Below, piece by piece: positions 52,676 to 64,000 of a DNA stretch of 64,000 bases. The position numbers were made by a program, and so were the translations under genes. The notes under the pieces were generated by a model. That model was not told the origin of the DNA. It searched no databases and saw nothing but the letters and a program-made list of their open reading frames with translations. Source of the DNA: Brassica napus (lineage: Eukaryota > Streptophyta > Magnoliopsida > Brassicales > Brassicaceae); the NCBI RefSeq assembly GCF_020379485.1, contig NC_063445.1, positions 53,965,422 to 54,029,421 of the forward strand. The letters run 5' to 3'. The number at the start of each line of letters is the position of its first letter. Positions within the stretch are counted from its first letter, which is position 1.

Positions 52676-53271
52676 GATACAGAGTTTACGGTTTGGTTAG
52701 CATAGTTTTGCCTGAATTTGTTTATGTTGCTCACAGGAAAAAAAAAATATATCAGTGCTGCATTTTACACGTAGATTTTACCCACACAATTCAACTGGAA
52801 AGAGGCTCAAGCTCATTTAAACCAGCCCACCGACAAAGAGGCCTTAAGGAAGCCCAATTACTAAACATGTAGATTCATTATCAAAGAATTCCGTATATTT
52901 AACAGAAATATAACAAATTGTGTTATAACAATTAGTCTCTATAAATGTAATTTGACTACCTAAGAAATTTTATAATAAAATTATGAATAACAAAATTATT
53001 CAATTTAATGTAGCTCTTGCTAAAAATGATAAAAATGTAGTTGGTGAACATTTTGTGACTTTTTTTACAAATCAGAAACCTGCTAACAAAATTATTAAAC
53101 ATATAACTGAATATTGGTACTTTTTATGAAAAAATATTGATGTATAGCCTTTAACAAATAATTTTATTAACAATCAGATAATTTTGGGATACTATATACT
53201 CGACCTGTTTACTAAAATTTAATAATTTAGTTTTAAAGATTTTTTTAAATTATCATAAAGTTACATATTGA
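52676..53271. other. AT-rich intergenic region
   Basis: Nothing recognised beyond AT-rich sequence. Confidence 0.5.
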
Positions 53272-53463
53272 AGTTACAAACCAAAGCCTCCGGTTCTTGT
53301 GGTAAAGAGTTCACAGCTGTGAATACCGCCACATGGATTCGAGTCCGACCACTTAGAACGTTTTAAGTGGTAAAAAAACGTGGATTCTACGGGCGTCGTG
53401 GTAATTAAACTTTGGGTCTAAAAAGCTTTTGGGATGTTATAAAAAAAAAGTTATAAACCGAAG
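53272..53463 (+). mobile_element. tRNA-derived SINE, about 162 bp
   Basis: The body 53287-53448 has a box A-like CTTGTGGTAAAGAG and a box B-like GGATTCGAGTCC, and a short A-rich 3' tail. It is flanked by a 15-bp repeat with two mismatches, AGTTACAAACCAAAG and AGTTATAAACCGAAG. The mismatches suggest it is older than the SINE at 46228. Confidence 0.75.
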
Positions 53464-53582
53464 TCTGTAATCTTATAAATTTAAAACAATACTATAGTAT
53501 ATTAGTTTCATATCTTACGTCATTCGAATCATATAATATAATACTTTTCTAAATGAGGTACTTTTGGTATTTTTTTCTATCA

Positions 53583-54092
53583 CAAATGATCCATGTTCTA
53601 AAAATCGGTTGCCTAGCCACCTAGGCGCTACGCGTCACTTTTCCGCCCCGATTTATGCCAAATCGGTTTAAAAAATCGGGTATCCGATTTTTTCCGCCTA
53701 GACCGCCTAAATGACCGTCTAGCCGCCTAAATGACCGCCTAGCCGCCTAATTTTTTTTTTTTTTTTTTTTTTAATTTTTTTTTAGTTTTAATAATATTTT
53801 TATTTGTTTATTTGATCTAAAATTTTCTAAATATCATTTATATTCATAATTTTGATTAAAATTACACTATATTAAATTTATATATTCTATTTGTGTGTTT
53901 TATACAATCATAAACATGAAAATGTATTAATGTTATACACAATTAAAGATTAACATGTTTTATAACATAGTAAACCATTTAAAAATTCCGCCCCGCATAA
54001 TTTCCGATTAATCCCCGATTTTTTCTTTAGGCGCTAGGCCCAACCCGACCGCCCGACTAGCGCCTACCGCGTTCCATAACAGGGCAAATGAT
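53583..54092. repeat. hAT-like MITE with an 8-bp target-site duplication
   Basis: The body 53591-54084 is flanked by CAAATGAT (53583-53590 and 54085-54092). The ends are inverted: CCATGTTCTAAAAATCGG on the left and, read inversely, CCCTGTTATGGAACGCGG on the right. The arms repeat CCGCCTAG/CCGCCTAAATGACC phrases. The centre has a T-run of about 25 (53750-53774). Confidence 0.75.
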
Positions 54093-54550
54093 ACATATTA
54101 CATGCATTAATTTTTATGACTTATTTTAATAATAATTAAGCAATTGCTGAGTATTAATTTGCTGTACATTTTATTTACCAACTTTATGAAAGCAATAAAA
54201 GCACATAATATATTATTTAGTGAAGAAAGATAAATACTGGGCCTTATTTGTTCCCATATAATTTGAAAATAACTCTTTCTAGTTTCATGACATTAATGCA
54301 TTTGTCAACCCATAAAAATATTATACCTTAAGTACTAGATAACCTCACCCAAAATTACAAACTTAATTAAGACAGTTAACTTCCTGGCACTATATAAATA
54401 GGACAGTGTTTCTGACATCATAAGTGCATATAGAGCAAACTAGTTTGATTAAAGATACTGTCTCACAATCTAGGGTTTAAACTTGTGGTTCTTTCAAGAT
54501 AGAGTTCTCCCACAAAGCTAGAAAACTAGTTCTCACACAAAAGAGAGATC

Positions 54551-54994
54551 ATGGTTATGAAACGCAAAGAGATGGAGCCGGAGCATCCTAGCCTCTTCTA
54601 CCTTAACCTGTACTCGAACATTTCTCAGTCTTTAAATGACTCTTCATTTGACAAAACTCGTACTAGGGTTAGTTTATTTGATTTTTCTAAACGCAAACCA
54701 GATTTACAGCCATTATTTAAGAAAATTCGGTATAGTTCTGAGCATGGCTGTATGATCATGAATATTGAACCATCTCCTTCATCTACTTCAACCTCATTTT
54801 TTCGTGATTTATCGCAAAGACTTGTTCGTGGTAATTGTAATGCTAACATTCCTGAGATTTACACAAGAGATCTTATTTCAACCATTGGAAGTCGTGACCA
54901 TTACTCAGCAGATTTTGTTTCACACTTTGGTGAAAACAGTTCCAACATTAATGGTTCTAAAGATTGGGGGATTGATCTGTCTCTCAAGATGTAA
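54551..54994 (+). CDS. Finger-less paralogue of the C2H2/EAR gene (EAR-only protein or pseudogene)
   Basis: A 147-aa frame starts MVMKRKEMEPEHPSLFYL and ends WGIDLSLKM. The start aligns with the KKRKEMEANFPGL segment just after the zinc finger of the gene at 47674, and the end with its EAR motif. Upstream DNA (about 54475-54550) still resembles a decayed finger: SHK remains in frame directly before the ATG, but the Cys pair and QALGGH are lost and a TAG stands at 54527-54529. A TATA-like TATATAAATA at about 54391 may serve as promoter. It could encode a small protein that titrates corepressor, or it may be a pseudogene whose frame has survived by chance. Confidence 0.55.
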   Translation: MVMKRKEMEPEHPSLFYLNLYSNISQSLNDSSFDKTRTRVSLFDFSKRKPDLQPLFKKIRYSSEHGCMIMNIEPSPSSTSTSFFRDLSQRLVRGNCNANIPEIYTRDLISTIGSRDHYSADFVSHFGENSSNINGSKDWGIDLSLKM

Positions 54995-55865
54995 TTCTAC
55001 CTTTTCGAATAAAAAGAATCGTAATTGCTTATGTATTTTTATTTCAAGTTATGTCCTTCTTTGTAATATTATTTATGATTATAAAAATTTGCTAAAGTAC
55101 TCAAGTTAAGCATATTCAAATAAAATGAATAACTAAGACATATAATAATGTACATGTACGTATGTATGTGTAGCAAAATTTGCAGTCTATATAGATGTAG
55201 AAAAGCTATTCATATGATATCAGAAATATATTCCTCTTAATGTGCGTGAATGGCTAACTAAATGCATTCAGTATCACCAGATATTACGTACTTCATCCTA
55301 TATTAAATGTTGATTAATGTAAATATTGGTTAGTATACGTAAGAAAAACAGATTAAACAACATCATATAAATCTATGAAAATAAGATGCTATATAGTTTG
55401 ACCGAAAAAGAACAGAAGAGATTTTTATGTAATTATAATAATAATTAGAAGAAATCTATCGAAGATTAATCTTAATCAATACTAATACAGTACGCTACTC
55501 ATTTTTTATATAAATTCAAATGTTTGGTATATTATCTAGCTATTTTAGCTACTAGGTTATTTTTAGCATAATGGCCAATAATTATATTTGTATTGTCAAA
55601 TCTCTAATTAAAGTGGGTGAAGTCAGTAAGTATGTTAATAAATTATATACTTACAAGTATAAATTTTTGATGATTAATTTTTCACTGAAAAGTGAGATAA
55701 ATAATATATCAGTTTCTAAATACTATTTCATAGGCATATATAAATATAAGTGTCGAGAACAACATTGGGTATTTTTCATTTCTACACCTATATACCATTA
55801 AATAAATCTAAATTTACATATTTGTTTTTTTTTAAACGAAAAGGGTTAAACCCGGGTCAGTTAAA
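54995..55865. other. Intergenic region, no gene seen
   Basis: AT-rich DNA up to the MULE target site. No frame can be supported by similarity. Confidence 0.5.
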
Positions 55866-56487
55866 TTTACATATGGGCAATTCTCATAAATAGACATTTT
55901 AATGTTTTCATCTCTAAAATAGCACCTTAAGCTAAAAGTCACAAATATAACATCATTAATAGGCTAAAAGACTTTAATACCCCTACATACAATATCAAAT
56001 ATAATTAAATAAAATTTTTTTTTTGCTTCTCTCAACATTTCCGTCGACGAAACCGGCGACGACACCGACGACGACACCAGCGACGACATCGACGACGATG
56101 ACGACGACATCGACGACGACGACATCGGTGTTAAAATCACGACGAATCTATATTGACAACACTCTTAACAGTGAAATTGAAACTTACACATGTAAGTTTG
56201 AGGTTTTCAATTGTTATTTGTAATTAGGGATTTTGATTCAAAATTTGTGGGTTTCACTTCAGTGATGTTGCAGGAGCATTTCAGCTTAAACAAATGGAAC
56301 CTTCTTCATATTCTCAGTGAAGCTTACCATGGCTATGGAGATGATTGTTTTTTTTTGTCAAGCTCTCTTCTTCACTATTGTGGTTTCAGATTTATGGGCT
56401 TAGAGCTTCTATTGTCAACACTTCACTTTCCCACACGGATTTTGATTTACAGAACAAGTTCTTGAATCCAAAAACTCCTGCTATAGG

Positions 56488-57275
56488 CACACACCATCAA
56501 GAACGCAAATGCTCATCATAGCAGGGCGGTTTGTAATCTGAAGGCTTTTAGGGGACGGGCTGTAACTCCTATTCAGAATGGTTCGTTTGATTTGTACTCC
56601 CTAATGACGTTTCTCAGGTTCGAGCCATTTTCCATAAAGAGTTATTGGCAAAGCTTGATACAACACCCGCTTGGTCAAGGGAACAAGAACAGGCTCTCAC
56701 GTTTACAGGTAAAGACAACATTCACTTCTATATATATGTTATATGTTTCAGTTTATTGGTGGAAGCTATTCACTTAGATGCTTTCTCAGGTTTTGATGGC
56801 GACAACCTCGTTGCGGAGAACAAAGGAAAAGAGTTTGATTGGGTTGCCACCTAAGATTGTTGGGACTTGTTATGCTGATCTTTCTGCCGAAGAACGTCAG
56901 ATATATGATCACATGGAAGGAGAAGCCAAAGGTCTTGTCCAGAATCTTATAAACAGTGGAAGTTTGATGCATAACTACTCAACAGTTTTGAGTATAATAT
57001 TACGGCTTACACAGCTTTATGACGATGCTTCTCTTTACCCTCCGGAGTTAAGGTCTTTGAACACTTTAACATCTATCGAAGGTACAAAAACAAAACAGTT
57101 ATTTGTTATTAATTTTGGTTGCAAAGCTTTACGCCTGTGTGTGTTTGTGTACAGATGTGACTGATAAGTCAGAGCTTCTGCAGAAGCCGATTGCTATATT
57201 GCAAGACGGCGAAGATTTAAGATTTTGACTGTCCGATTTGCATATCTCCACCAAGAGACATCATCATCACTCAAT
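56488..57275 (+). pseudogene. SNF2/RING-type helicase fragment (SMARCA3-like), captured in the MULE
   Basis: The fragment starts within the ATPase core (HTIKNANAHHSRAV) and runs through SFDLYSLMTFLRFEPFS, then TSLRRTKEKSLIGLPP, YADLSAEERQIYDHMEGEA and SIILRLTQLYDD. It ends at the first half of the RING finger (CPICISPP). The intron at about 56709-56789 is still there. In the helicase motif the TGTPIQN phrase has lost two residues (reads VTPIQNG). Near 57210-57225 a short duplication shifts the frame, with stops. The helicase C-terminal lobe and the rest of the RING are missing. It resembles the plant SWI/SNF-related subfamily A member 3-like 1 family (At5g43530/At5g05130 type). Confidence 0.85.
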
Positions 57276-57479
57276 CTGCTGATTTTTAATATATATACTT
57301 CTAAACTTTTCATAGTAACTGCCTAGTATTATTAGAAATCCTCGTTTTTAACTAGTTTAATTGTTTAATTTACATTGAGCTTGTTTTGTTAGAGTCCTTG
57401 GCTTATTAAGAATATTAAATATCTTTGCCTTCTCACTACTCATTAAGAAGAATACCCAAAATTGATGTGATTAAACACA

Positions 57480-58510
57480 TGCTTGTGCTTGTGAAACTGG
57501 TAGTCTTTTTAAAAATTTCAGGAAGGATTTGTGTAGTTTCAGAAAAGCCTTCCAGAAAATCCAATGGTAACAAATTTGAAATTTTTTTTGTTTGGTGTCT
57601 TGTTTTGCTTACGCATGTTGATATCTTTGTTAGGTTCGTGAATTTGCTTATGATATTGTTAGTCTCTTGTTGCTTGTGCTTGTGAAACTGTGTAGTGTTT
57701 TTTAAAATTCCAGGAAGGAATTGTGTAGTTTCAGGAAAGCCTTCTAAAAAATCTGATGGTAACAAATTTGAAAAACTTTTTGCTTGGTGGCTTGTTCTGC
57801 TTATGCATGTTGATATTGCATGTTGATATCTTTGGTAGGCTCGTGAATTTTCTTATGACATTGTTAGTCTCTTGTTGCTTGTTCTTGTGAAACTGTGTAG
57901 TGTTTTTAAAATTTCCAGGAAGGATTTGTTTTGTTTCAGGAAAGCTTTCCAAAAAATCTGATGGTAACAAATTTGAATTTTTTTTTGCTTGGTGTCTTGT
58001 TCTGCTTATTGATATCTTTGGTTGGCTCGTGAATTTACATATGACATTGTTATTTTCTTGTGGCTGCTTGTGTTTGTGAGACTGTGTAGAGTTTTTAAAA
58101 TTTCAGAAAAGATTTTTGTAGTTTCAGGAAGTCTTCCAGAAAATCCGATTGCTTGGTGTCTTGTTCTGCTTACGCATGTTGATATCTTTGGTAGGCTCGT
58201 GAATTTACTTATGACATTGTTAGTCTTTTGTTGCTTGTTCTTGTGAAACTGTGTAGTTGTTTTTACATTTTCAGGAAAGATTTGTGTAGTTTCAGGAAGG
58301 ATTTGTGTAGTTTCAGGAAAGCCTTCCAGAAAATCCGATGGTAACAAATTTGAATTTTTTTTTGCTTGGTGTCTTGTTCGTCTTATGCATGTTGATATCT
58401 TTGGTAGGCTCGTGAATTTGCATGAGACTGTGTATAGTTTTTAAAATTTCATGAAGTATTTGTATAGTTTCGGTAAAGTCTTCCAGGAAATCGGATGGTA
58501 ACGAATTTTG
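57480..58510. repeat. Tandem array, about 5.5 units of 170-210 bp, inside the MULE
   Basis: The phrase TTGTGAAACTGTGTAGTG-like recurs at about 57487, 57675, 57886, 58074, 58243 and 58425. Each copy is followed by TTTTTAAAATTTCAGGAA, then GCCTTCCAGAAAATC, GATGGTAACAAATTTGAA, a T-run, CTTGGTGTCTTGTTCTGC, GCATGTTGATATCTTTGG and GAATTT. Spacing varies from 170 to 211 bp. On the minus strand most units are open and repeat phrases such as SDFLEGFPETTQILPE and KFTSLPKISTC. Whether this is coding is doubtful. Confidence 0.9.
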
Positions 58511-58661
58511 AAAAAAAAAATTCCTTGTTTACACATGATAGAAACAAGATGAGAGATTCAGTACCTCTCAAACTAGGACTGCCTGAGCTAAAATACCCTA
58601 TTGGTTCAAAGCCAAAAGAAATATCGTCAATAAACCAACATTCAAGCTCTGCGTATATCAA

Positions 58662-59326
58662 AGAGTGTTGCTATCTATGAAAGTTTAAACTAAAAAAATT
58701 GAAATGAGATAAAAACTAAGGGTGTGATATCATCTCACGCTCGTTTTTTTTTTGTTTGGTTTATGTGTAATTGGTTCCTCACTTTATTACTTAGGATACA
58801 TATAGTCCATGTTTGTCTTTACAATTGGAAAATTTTAAATTGTGATATCTGCATATTTGGAAGATTTCAAATTGTGATTTAGAATTTTTGGAGATAAAAA
58901 AAAGAAAAAATTTGCATCTACCACAATTCGAACCCAAGATATCTGGAAAAAGAAGAAGAGCGTGGAAACACTAGGCCAAGTGTGTTTCAATTGTTTGTTG
59001 ATGTAAGTAAATGAATATAATGCATTGATTTTTATTCAATTTAAAAAATAAAAGTGATATGATTCCATGGGGAATCAAACATGGGTTGAGGCAATTGTTT
59101 GTCAAGTTTCGCTAGAGGAGAATTTTAGCCGCTAGGCTGAGGAGAATCATCTGTTATTAGCTAAAACATTAATGTATTTAACACTAAATTTTATATTATA
59201 AATGTTGGAAAAAGTTATGGAATTTCTGGATGGGTTTCCAGAATAGTTGAATATTAGTGTTGCTATCTATGAAAGTTTAAACTAAAAAAATTGAAATGAG
59301 ATAAAAAACTAAGGATGTGATATCTG
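58662..59326. repeat. Pair of direct repeats of about 75 bp inside the MULE
   Basis: GTGTTGCTATCTATGAAAG followed by TTTAAACTAAAAAAATTG and ATGAGATAAAAA occurs at about 58662-58735 and 59252-59326. After both, a GTGATATCTGCATATTT phrase follows (immediately at 59316, and at 58842 after a 100-bp interruption). The simplest reading is a duplication followed by an insertion or deletion in one copy. Confidence 0.7.
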
Positions 59327-59618
59327 CATATTTAGAATATTTCAAATTTTGCAATGAAGAACTGAAGCTGAATTACAGACTGAGTAACTCCGAGAGAAGA
59401 CCAAGGTGGTATACTCCGGTTGATGAAGAGGAAGATGAACGGAGATGTAACTAAAGTCTTCTTTTGTTACTCTAGTTTCTTGGGAGTGGTTCATAGTGGG
59501 ATGAAAAAGTTACAATTGCAAGACTCATTTTATCTAAATATAATAATACAATTGATAAAACAAAGGTTATCTTTCGCTCAAAATCAAAAAAGTTACAACA
59601 GTTCATTTGACAATGGCT

Positions 59619-59980
<362 letters not shown>

Positions 59981-60229
59981 ATGTAAAACACAAGCATATC
60001 AGACCAAACCGATATGGGTGACTTGTCTATGTCTCTTTCTTTTACTGCTTGGAAACGATCGTTGATCCTTTTTCTCTTTCTGAGTGATGATGATCAGTAA
60101 GCAAATCTTGACAGCAAATATAGATTAATACTTTGTAAAACTTTTTAAATTCATTCTGGTTATGATGTTGATGTTATGAGCAGCACCACTATCTAAAGTT
60201 CAAACAAACCACAACACAAAACAGACCAA

Positions 60230-60900
60230 ACCGATTTGAGGTGGTACAACTGCAACATCCACGAACCAACCTGCAACATCCACGAACACGTCACGTTTGA
60301 ATCCTTTATGGCTATCCTTGCAGAACAAGAACACTAAGATTCCAAAGTGGACGACAGTAACTCCGACAACAACTCCTGCAATAATGCCAGTTTTTGGCTT
60401 GCTTGAATCACCTATTCACCACATACAAGACGCCATCAGCAGAAATAAATTTAAAAACTTTAATACTTTTGAATTTGTTGGAAGTAAAGAAGATATGGTT
60501 CAAACAATGGCGCACAGTAATGTAGCTACCTGAACGGGCAACCTCAGATACACAAGGGTGAGGTTGACCAACACCACAATTCAAGTTGTTTCCTGTGAAA
60601 CTAAAGTTGATAAAACCATATCAGATCACTGCTAAAGAAAAACAGATTTAACATAAAGTTGAGGAACGTATTTGTATTTTGGGATCTGAAATAGAATTTG
60701 AGGAATCTGGCCATTGAGATTATTGGAATCAAGAAGACGGTAAAAACATAGTTTCAAATTGATTAAGAAAGAGGAGCTTCCAAAAAAAGAAGGGGATCAC
60801 AGACAGAGAGAGCAATAACTTACAGATTTATCAGGTTTGGAAGACCAGTGAGTGACACAGGGATAGTCCCGTTAAGTTTGTTCCTACTCAAAGTCTTGCT
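60230..60900 (-). pseudogene. LRR-II receptor-like kinase fragment (ectodomain end, transmembrane, juxtamembrane), captured in the MULE
   Basis: Minus-strand exons: an LRR exon (about 60900-60828, SRNKLNGTIPVSLTGLPNL); a cap exon (about 60606-60532, FTGNNLNCGVGQPHPCVSE); and a transmembrane exon (about 60412-60275, KPKTGIIAGVVVGVTVV, then ILVFLFCKDSHKGFKRDVF). This is the order and exon structure of SERK-related LRR-II kinases of the At5g10290/At5g65240 type. The kinase domain is absent. Right after DVFVDVAG the sequence repeats itself imperfectly (WFVDVA), so the capture border lies near 60250. Confidence 0.85.
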
Positions 60901-61063
60901 TGGCCAAATACAACAGTGAATAAAGACGCATGCTAAAATATGAGAGAGCCATAACTCTGAGAGAGCCATTAGAAATACATGCTGGTATGCAAACTTTCTA
61001 TTGGAAAACTGGAATTAGCATCACACAAAAGTTTGCACTGCAATGCACAATATATTAGAAACC

Positions 61064-61243
61064 TTTCTGATGTACCTTGGAAGAGGATAAGTTTCCAGCA
61101 TTATAAGAAAATGGTGTTCCTTCCTTAAGAAGTTGCGTCCCTGCTGATGATGGTGACCAAAACTCTAAATTGTTCACAGACGGAGATCCCCATGGTAGAC
61201 GAGCTCGCATATATGACCTAGCCACGTCCACAGGCATGGACAA
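61064..61243 (-). pseudogene. Probable nucleoporin-like gene fragment, captured in the MULE
   Basis: The minus-strand segment reads [19 protein letters not shown], then [19 protein letters not shown] and NLSSSK, followed by a GT. The pattern of an ARxYMxARxPWGSPS motif followed by a Phe-Lys-Glu-Gly-Thr-Pro phrase recalls plant nucleoporin-like/KAKU4-type proteins. I am not sure of this match. It is in the same orientation as its neighbours and ends at a plausible splice donor. Confidence 0.45.
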
Positions 61244-61275
61244 TGGCTTAGAAACAAAGAGAGATATGCATTACA

Positions 61276-61594
61276 GTTTGTTGAGCATCTTTGAGACCTT
61301 CAGCAGTGAAAGAGACTTGATCGAGATTGAATGTATGATTATAAAGCATGTCGCGTTGTCCTTCATACCTGATAAGAAAGTAATGTAATTGATCAACAAT
61401 AGCTAATGAACAGAGCTAGATGTAAACCTAATGAATCCCTTACATTTTCTTCTGCTTGAGAAGTCTCATAGCACAAGCTTTGAGAGCTTGTTGAACAGGA
61501 CCAGATCGTGTCTTTTGAATCTGCTCTATGTATTTGCAGAGCTCAACATCAAGCTTTTTAATCTTATCTTCCACTGATTCTCCTCTTTTATTTA
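61276..61594 (-). pseudogene. VPS60: VPS60/CHMP5 (SNF7-family ESCRT-III) fragment, captured in the MULE
   Basis: On the minus strand the exon at about 61594-61443 reads INKRGESVEDKIKKLDVEL, then QIQKTRSGPVQQALKACAMRLLKQKKM. After an intron, about 61373-61276 reads YEGQRDMLYNHTFNLDQVSF and AEGLKDAQQ. This is the N-terminal, SNF7-fold half of VPS60 (At3g10640/At5g04850 type), an accessory ESCRT-III subunit acting in endosomal sorting. Only two internal exons are present, so the fragment is non-functional on its own. Confidence 0.85.
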
Positions 61595-62174
61595 TCTGTC
61601 AAATATTTACAAAAACCACAATCATCTGATCGGTGATCAAACACACGATTTATACCTAGAGAATAAATATCTCAGTGATTCGGGTTCATAATTCTCTACA
61701 CATGACATTGCAAAACGATTTGAAGATAAGAGGAAAACGAGAGAGAGGACGAACCCGATCGGAGGCACAGCTTCTAGATACATCACCACAAAGCTAATAT
61801 CTGCAATCTAAAGTCTGTGTCATGTAATTTAACACCAGCATCCATAGCTCGGGGACAACAACGACGAACCTGATGACAGCCACAACGAGTCTGATGACGA
61901 CGGATGTGCTGACCTGAAGACGGTATATCTGATGACGACGGAAAGAAACACGGCGGAGCAATGGTAATCCGTCGTAGGTGAAGGACGAGGAAGATGAACA
62001 CGACGGGATTATTTCCGACGATTAGATTTTCGAAATTTTTTTTTAATTAATCAAAGGAGAGGGCATAAGGGTAAATGATCCCCTTTAATGAAACATATTT
62101 TGTGATTTTGGACCTTGAGTGCTAGTTTGGGAACAAAAACTTGATTTGGTGCTATGCATTTTCTCTTTACATAT

Positions 62175-64000
<1,826 letters not shown>

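Noticed and set aside
55571..55801. 76-codon open frame upstream of the MULE
   Set aside because: AT-rich, Lys/Ile/Tyr-biased composition without similarity or gene context.
56023..56223. Open frame rich in Thr (TTTPATTST-like) near the left end of the MULE
   Set aside because: It is the translation of a GAC/ACG trinucleotide run adjoining the terminal repeat. A similar run stands at the other end. No protein similarity.
57480..58510. Possible CRISPR-like array
   Set aside because: Repeats are 170-210 bp direct tandem copies without unique spacers, in a plant nuclear genome.

Overview
This is nuclear DNA of a flowering plant of the mustard family, most likely a Brassica. Gene content and order match the Arabidopsis thaliana chromosome 5 stretch around At5g27740-At5g27880, read here in the same order: RFC3, a HIG1-domain protein, U1 snRNA plus RPL22, an L18p/L5e-family protein, a TOPP8-type phosphatase, RPL18 and a C2H2 zinc-finger gene. 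Introns are GT-AG and AT-rich, and the transposon types are those common in Brassicaceae. Locus names come from memory of the family, not from a search.

Layout. 1-4179: 3' end of an Athila/Tat-like Ty3-gypsy retrotransposon (integrase, polypurine tract, 3' LTR). 4184-4576: small MULE-end-like repeat with telomere-like motifs. 4826-7757: RFC3, 11 exons, intact. 8729-9756: HIG1-domain gene, intact. 9914-30744: a tandem duplication whose unit holds a U1 snRNA gene and an RPL22 gene. Copy A (9914 to about 27856) has been invaded by four elements: a 1.36-kb retroposon, a 6.26-kb CACTA element, a 6.1-kb LINE and a 1-kb Helitron-like element. Copy B (27878-30744) carries none of them and so shows the empty sites. 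Both RPL22 copies are broken. 30745-35450: gene-poor AT-rich DNA with a retroelement tail and MITEs. 36321-36665: L18p/L5e-family gene. 37425-39045 (minus): TOPP8-type phosphatase, divergent from RPL18 (39440-40453). 41918-43870: a complete alpha-tubulin gene that is not a neighbour of this block in Arabidopsis. 44060-46406: PIF/Harbinger-like elements and a SINE. 47674-48492: C2H2/EAR repressor. 49771-54084: LINE remnants, MITEs and a SINE. 54551-54994: paralogue of the zinc-finger gene that has lost its finger.

The most striking structure is 55875-62165. It is a ~6.3-kb Mutator-like element (MULE) with a perfect 9-bp target-site duplication and long diverged terminal inverted repeats. It carries intron-containing fragments of at least four, probably five, unrelated host genes: an SNF2/RING helicase on the plus strand, and on the minus strand VPS60, a nucleoporin-like gene, an LRR-II receptor kinase and porphobilinogen deaminase (HEMC). 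It also holds a ~1-kb tandem array. This is a multi-donor Pack-MULE.

The intact genes are mostly housekeeping (replication clamp loading, mitochondrial respiration, translation, splicing, protein phosphatase 1, microtubules). They are neighbours by ancestry and do not form a functional cluster. 62175-64000 is AT-rich DNA without a recognisable gene, but it holds a curious T47-GACAGC-A47 insertion.
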